From: Edaphochlamys debaryana
Taxonomy: Eukaryota > Chlorophyta > Chlorophyceae > Chlamydomonadales
Reading direction: 5' to 3'
Assembly: GCA_016858145.1 (NCBI GenBank)
Contig: JAEHOE010000239.1
Location: forward strand, 1 to 64,000
DNA length: 64,000 bases
Shown here: one piece after another, positions 62,201 through 64,000 of the stretch
Layout of the letters: every line of letters starts with the position of its first letter
How positions within the stretch are numbered: the first letter of the stretch is position 1
Notes under the pieces: generated by a model
What the model saw: the letters and a program-made list of their open reading frames with translations, nothing else
The model's database searches: none
What the model was told of the DNA's origin: nothing
Translations under genes and position numbers: made by a program

Positions 62201-64000
62201 GGGGAACAGGGCTAGGCCCCCCACACCCACACACCCCCGCACCCCCCCGCACCCGCACCCCACCTGCACCCCGCCCACTGCGTGTAACCGTTCGCCACCA
62301 CCGCCACGGACTCGCAGCCACCAAGGCCTGCTACTGCTGGAGTTTTACAATTTGTAGTGGACGATTACGGCTCAGGGCTGGGGTTGAGTCGCAGGGCTGC
62401 GAGCAGAGCGAGGGGGGGTCGCGAAATTCGTACCTCGCACCACCTCGCCGCTGCAGCTCTATCTCCACCAGCCGCAAGCACCAGCGTGTAAAGCTTTGAA
62501 AGCGCTACACCACGCACTGCTCCCGCTGCTTTGCACTTCTAGCGCCCTGGGCGTGAGAGCGAAACCGCTGGAGGCAGCTGCAGGCCGCAGGGGAGGCGCA
62601 GAAAGAAGCCAAGGAAACGCAGCTTGCAGACGGAAGCAGGGCGGCCAAGCACGCAGCGCGCGGCCCAACCCTCCGACGCCACCGCCAAGGGCCTCAGCGG
62701 GGCCGGGAGCCCTCGGCCAGACGCAAACTTGGGGACCTGGCCCGAACCCGAGTGCGGGTTGGCATGGATCGTTCATACCATGATGAAAACTGCCATCCCA
62801 TCAGCACTGGGCACATAAGCATCATTGGGCCAGATCAGTAGTACGGTGGGGGACCACGTGCGAACCCCTGGTGACGATCTGTATTGCCCATTTTGAGCCT
62901 GCGCCTGCCCCACGGGGGCCCCCGCGCGTACCCCCCCGGGGGGGCTCTGCCCGTGTGAGCCACGACCTGCCGGAGCGGGAAAGGCTGGGACGCACGTCTT
63001 GCTATGTGATATAATCGAGAGCCGCTCGCAGAGCTACTCGGCTGGGGGCTGGCAAGGGGAGCAAGGAGGGGGAGGCGGGGGAACAGGGCTAGGCCCCCCA
63101 CACCCACACACCCCCGCACCCCCCCGCACCCGCACCCCACCTGCACCCCGCCCACTGCGTGTAACCGTTCGCCACCACCGCCACGGACTCGCAGCCACCA
63201 AGGCCTGCTACTGCTGGAGTTTTACAATTTGTAGTGGACGATTACGGCTCAGGGCTGGGGTTGAGTCGCAGGGCTGCGAGCAGAGCGAGGGGGGTCGCGA
63301 AATTCGTACCTCGCACCACCTCGCCGCTGCAGCTCTATCTCCACCAGCCGCAAGCACCAGCGTGTAAAGCTTTGAAAGCGCTACACCACGCACTGCTCCC
63401 GCTGCTTTGCACTTCTAGCGCCCTGGGCGTGAGAGCGAAACCGCTGGAGGCAGCTGCAGGCCGCAGGGGAGGCGCAGAAAGAAGCCAAGGAAACGCAGCT
63501 TGCAGACGGAAGCAGGGCGGCCAAGCACGCAGCGCGCGGCCCAACCCTCCGACGCCACCGCCAAGGGCCTCAGCGGGGCCGGGAGCCCTCGGCCAGACGC
63601 AAACTTGGGGACCTGGCCCGAACCCGAGTGCGGGTTGGCATGGATCGTTCATACCATGATGAAAACTGCCCATCCCATCAGCACTGGGCACATAAGCATC
63701 ATTGGGCCAGATCAGTAGTACGGTGGGGGACCACGTGCGAACCCCTGGTGACGATCTGTATTGCCCATTTTGAGCCTGCGCCTGCCCCACGGGGGCCCCC
63801 GCGCGTACCCCCCCGGGGGGGCTCTGCCCGTGTGAGCCACGACCTGCCGGAGCGGGAAAGGCTGGGACGCACGTCTTGCTATGTGATATAATCGAGAGCC
63901 GCTCGCAGAGCTACTCGGCTGGGGGCTGGCAAGGGGAGCAAGGAGGGGGAGGCGGGGGAACAGGGCTAGGCCCCCCACACCCACACACCCCCGCACCCCC
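59254..64000. repeat. type B satellite array, 877-bp units, continuing past the window end
   Basis: Units start at 59254, 60131, 61008, 61885, 62763 and 63639 (partial). Unit lengths are 877, 877, 877, 878 and 876. The 1-bp changes are an extra G near 62415 and a missing C in the CTGCCCATCCC segment near 62791. Type B shares the unit start and several conserved blocks with type A but differs clearly between them. The first unit (59254) is transitional: it still has TTTTGGGCC where later B units have TTTTGAGCC. The array is truncated by the window edge, so its full length is unknown. Confidence 0.95.
60131..60255. other. 125-bp core shared identically by both satellite types (representative copy)
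   Basis: From the unit start CATGGATCGTTCATACC to ...GATCTGTATTG, 125 bases are the same in type A (for example 37601-37725) and type B units. The sequence diverges immediately after. Other shared blocks in the unit are the stretch around TATGTGATATAATCGAGAG and the one around CACTTCTAGCGCCCTGGGCG. The copy listed stands for all units. Function is unknown. Confidence 0.8.

Noticed and set aside
36741..63996. Open reading frames of 69-299 codons repeated in every satellite unit on both strands
   Set aside because: They overlap each other on both strands, change or break between A and B units, and show no preference for synonymous change or recognisable domain. They are by-products of GC-rich sequence copied many times.
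36741..64000. CRISPR-like interpretation of the regular repeats
   Set aside because: Units are 861-877 bp long, contiguous and without unique spacers, in a eukaryotic setting. This is a satellite, not a CRISPR array.
36741..64000. Tandem rRNA, histone or other gene cluster
   Set aside because: No conserved rRNA segment or histone motif was recognised in the unit, and no frame is conserved between unit types.
36741..64000. Telomeric TTTTAGGG repeats at or near the array
   Set aside because: None seen in the window. The subtelomeric reading rests on the satellite alone.

Overview
The window looks like nuclear DNA of a volvocine green alga, most likely Chlamydomonas or a close relative. The evidence is high GC content, genes split into many short exons with canonical GT-AG introns (often GTGAGG or GTGGGG donors and C-rich acceptors), TGTAA polyadenylation motifs after several stop codons, Ala/Gly/Pro-rich low-complexity insertions, and a secreted protein that combines SRCR domains with a Ser-Pro/hydroxyproline-type shaft. 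No bacterial operon, rRNA, tRNA or CRISPR was recognised. Exon models were built by hand from reading frames and splice signals, so junctions are predictions. In four of the six genes the whole chain of exons joins in phase.

Layout, left to right. (1) 741-7507 (+): a secreted SRCR-domain/hydroxyproline-rich protein with about four SRCR domains and a roughly 780-residue Pro-rich shaft. (2) 9318-13462 (-): a membrane-anchored UBX-domain protein, 11 exons, 497 aa. (3) 14041-17932 (+): a Golgi-type carbohydrate sulfotransferase, 11 exons, 432 aa, divergent from gene 2. (4) 20346-25051 (+): an Aurora-like Ser/Thr kinase with a 380-residue N-terminal extension, 8 exons, 722 aa. (5) 28317-32889 (-): an unrecognised protein made of an internally duplicated multi-exon module with matching intron phases. 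(6) 35094-36665 (-): the 3' part of an unrecognised gene whose 5' end lies next to, or inside, a satellite array. (7) 36741 to the window end: a tandem satellite array of at least 27.2 kb with 31 full units plus a partial one. It has about 26 units of an 861-bp type A, then an abrupt change to an 877-bp type B. It runs off the right edge.

The genes are unrelated housekeeping or surface functions and do not form a pathway. Secretory-route themes recur (cell-surface SRCR/HRGP protein, Golgi sulfotransferase, probable ER UBX adaptor), but this is probably coincidental. The most notable object is the satellite array. Its unit length, near-perfect homogeneity and sharp boundary next to single-copy genes resemble the roughly 850-bp subtelomeric satellites (Sultan elements) reported for Chlamydomonas reinhardtii chromosome ends. 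Within it, a 125-bp core is identical between two otherwise diverged unit types. No telomeric TTTTAGGG tract was seen in the window.
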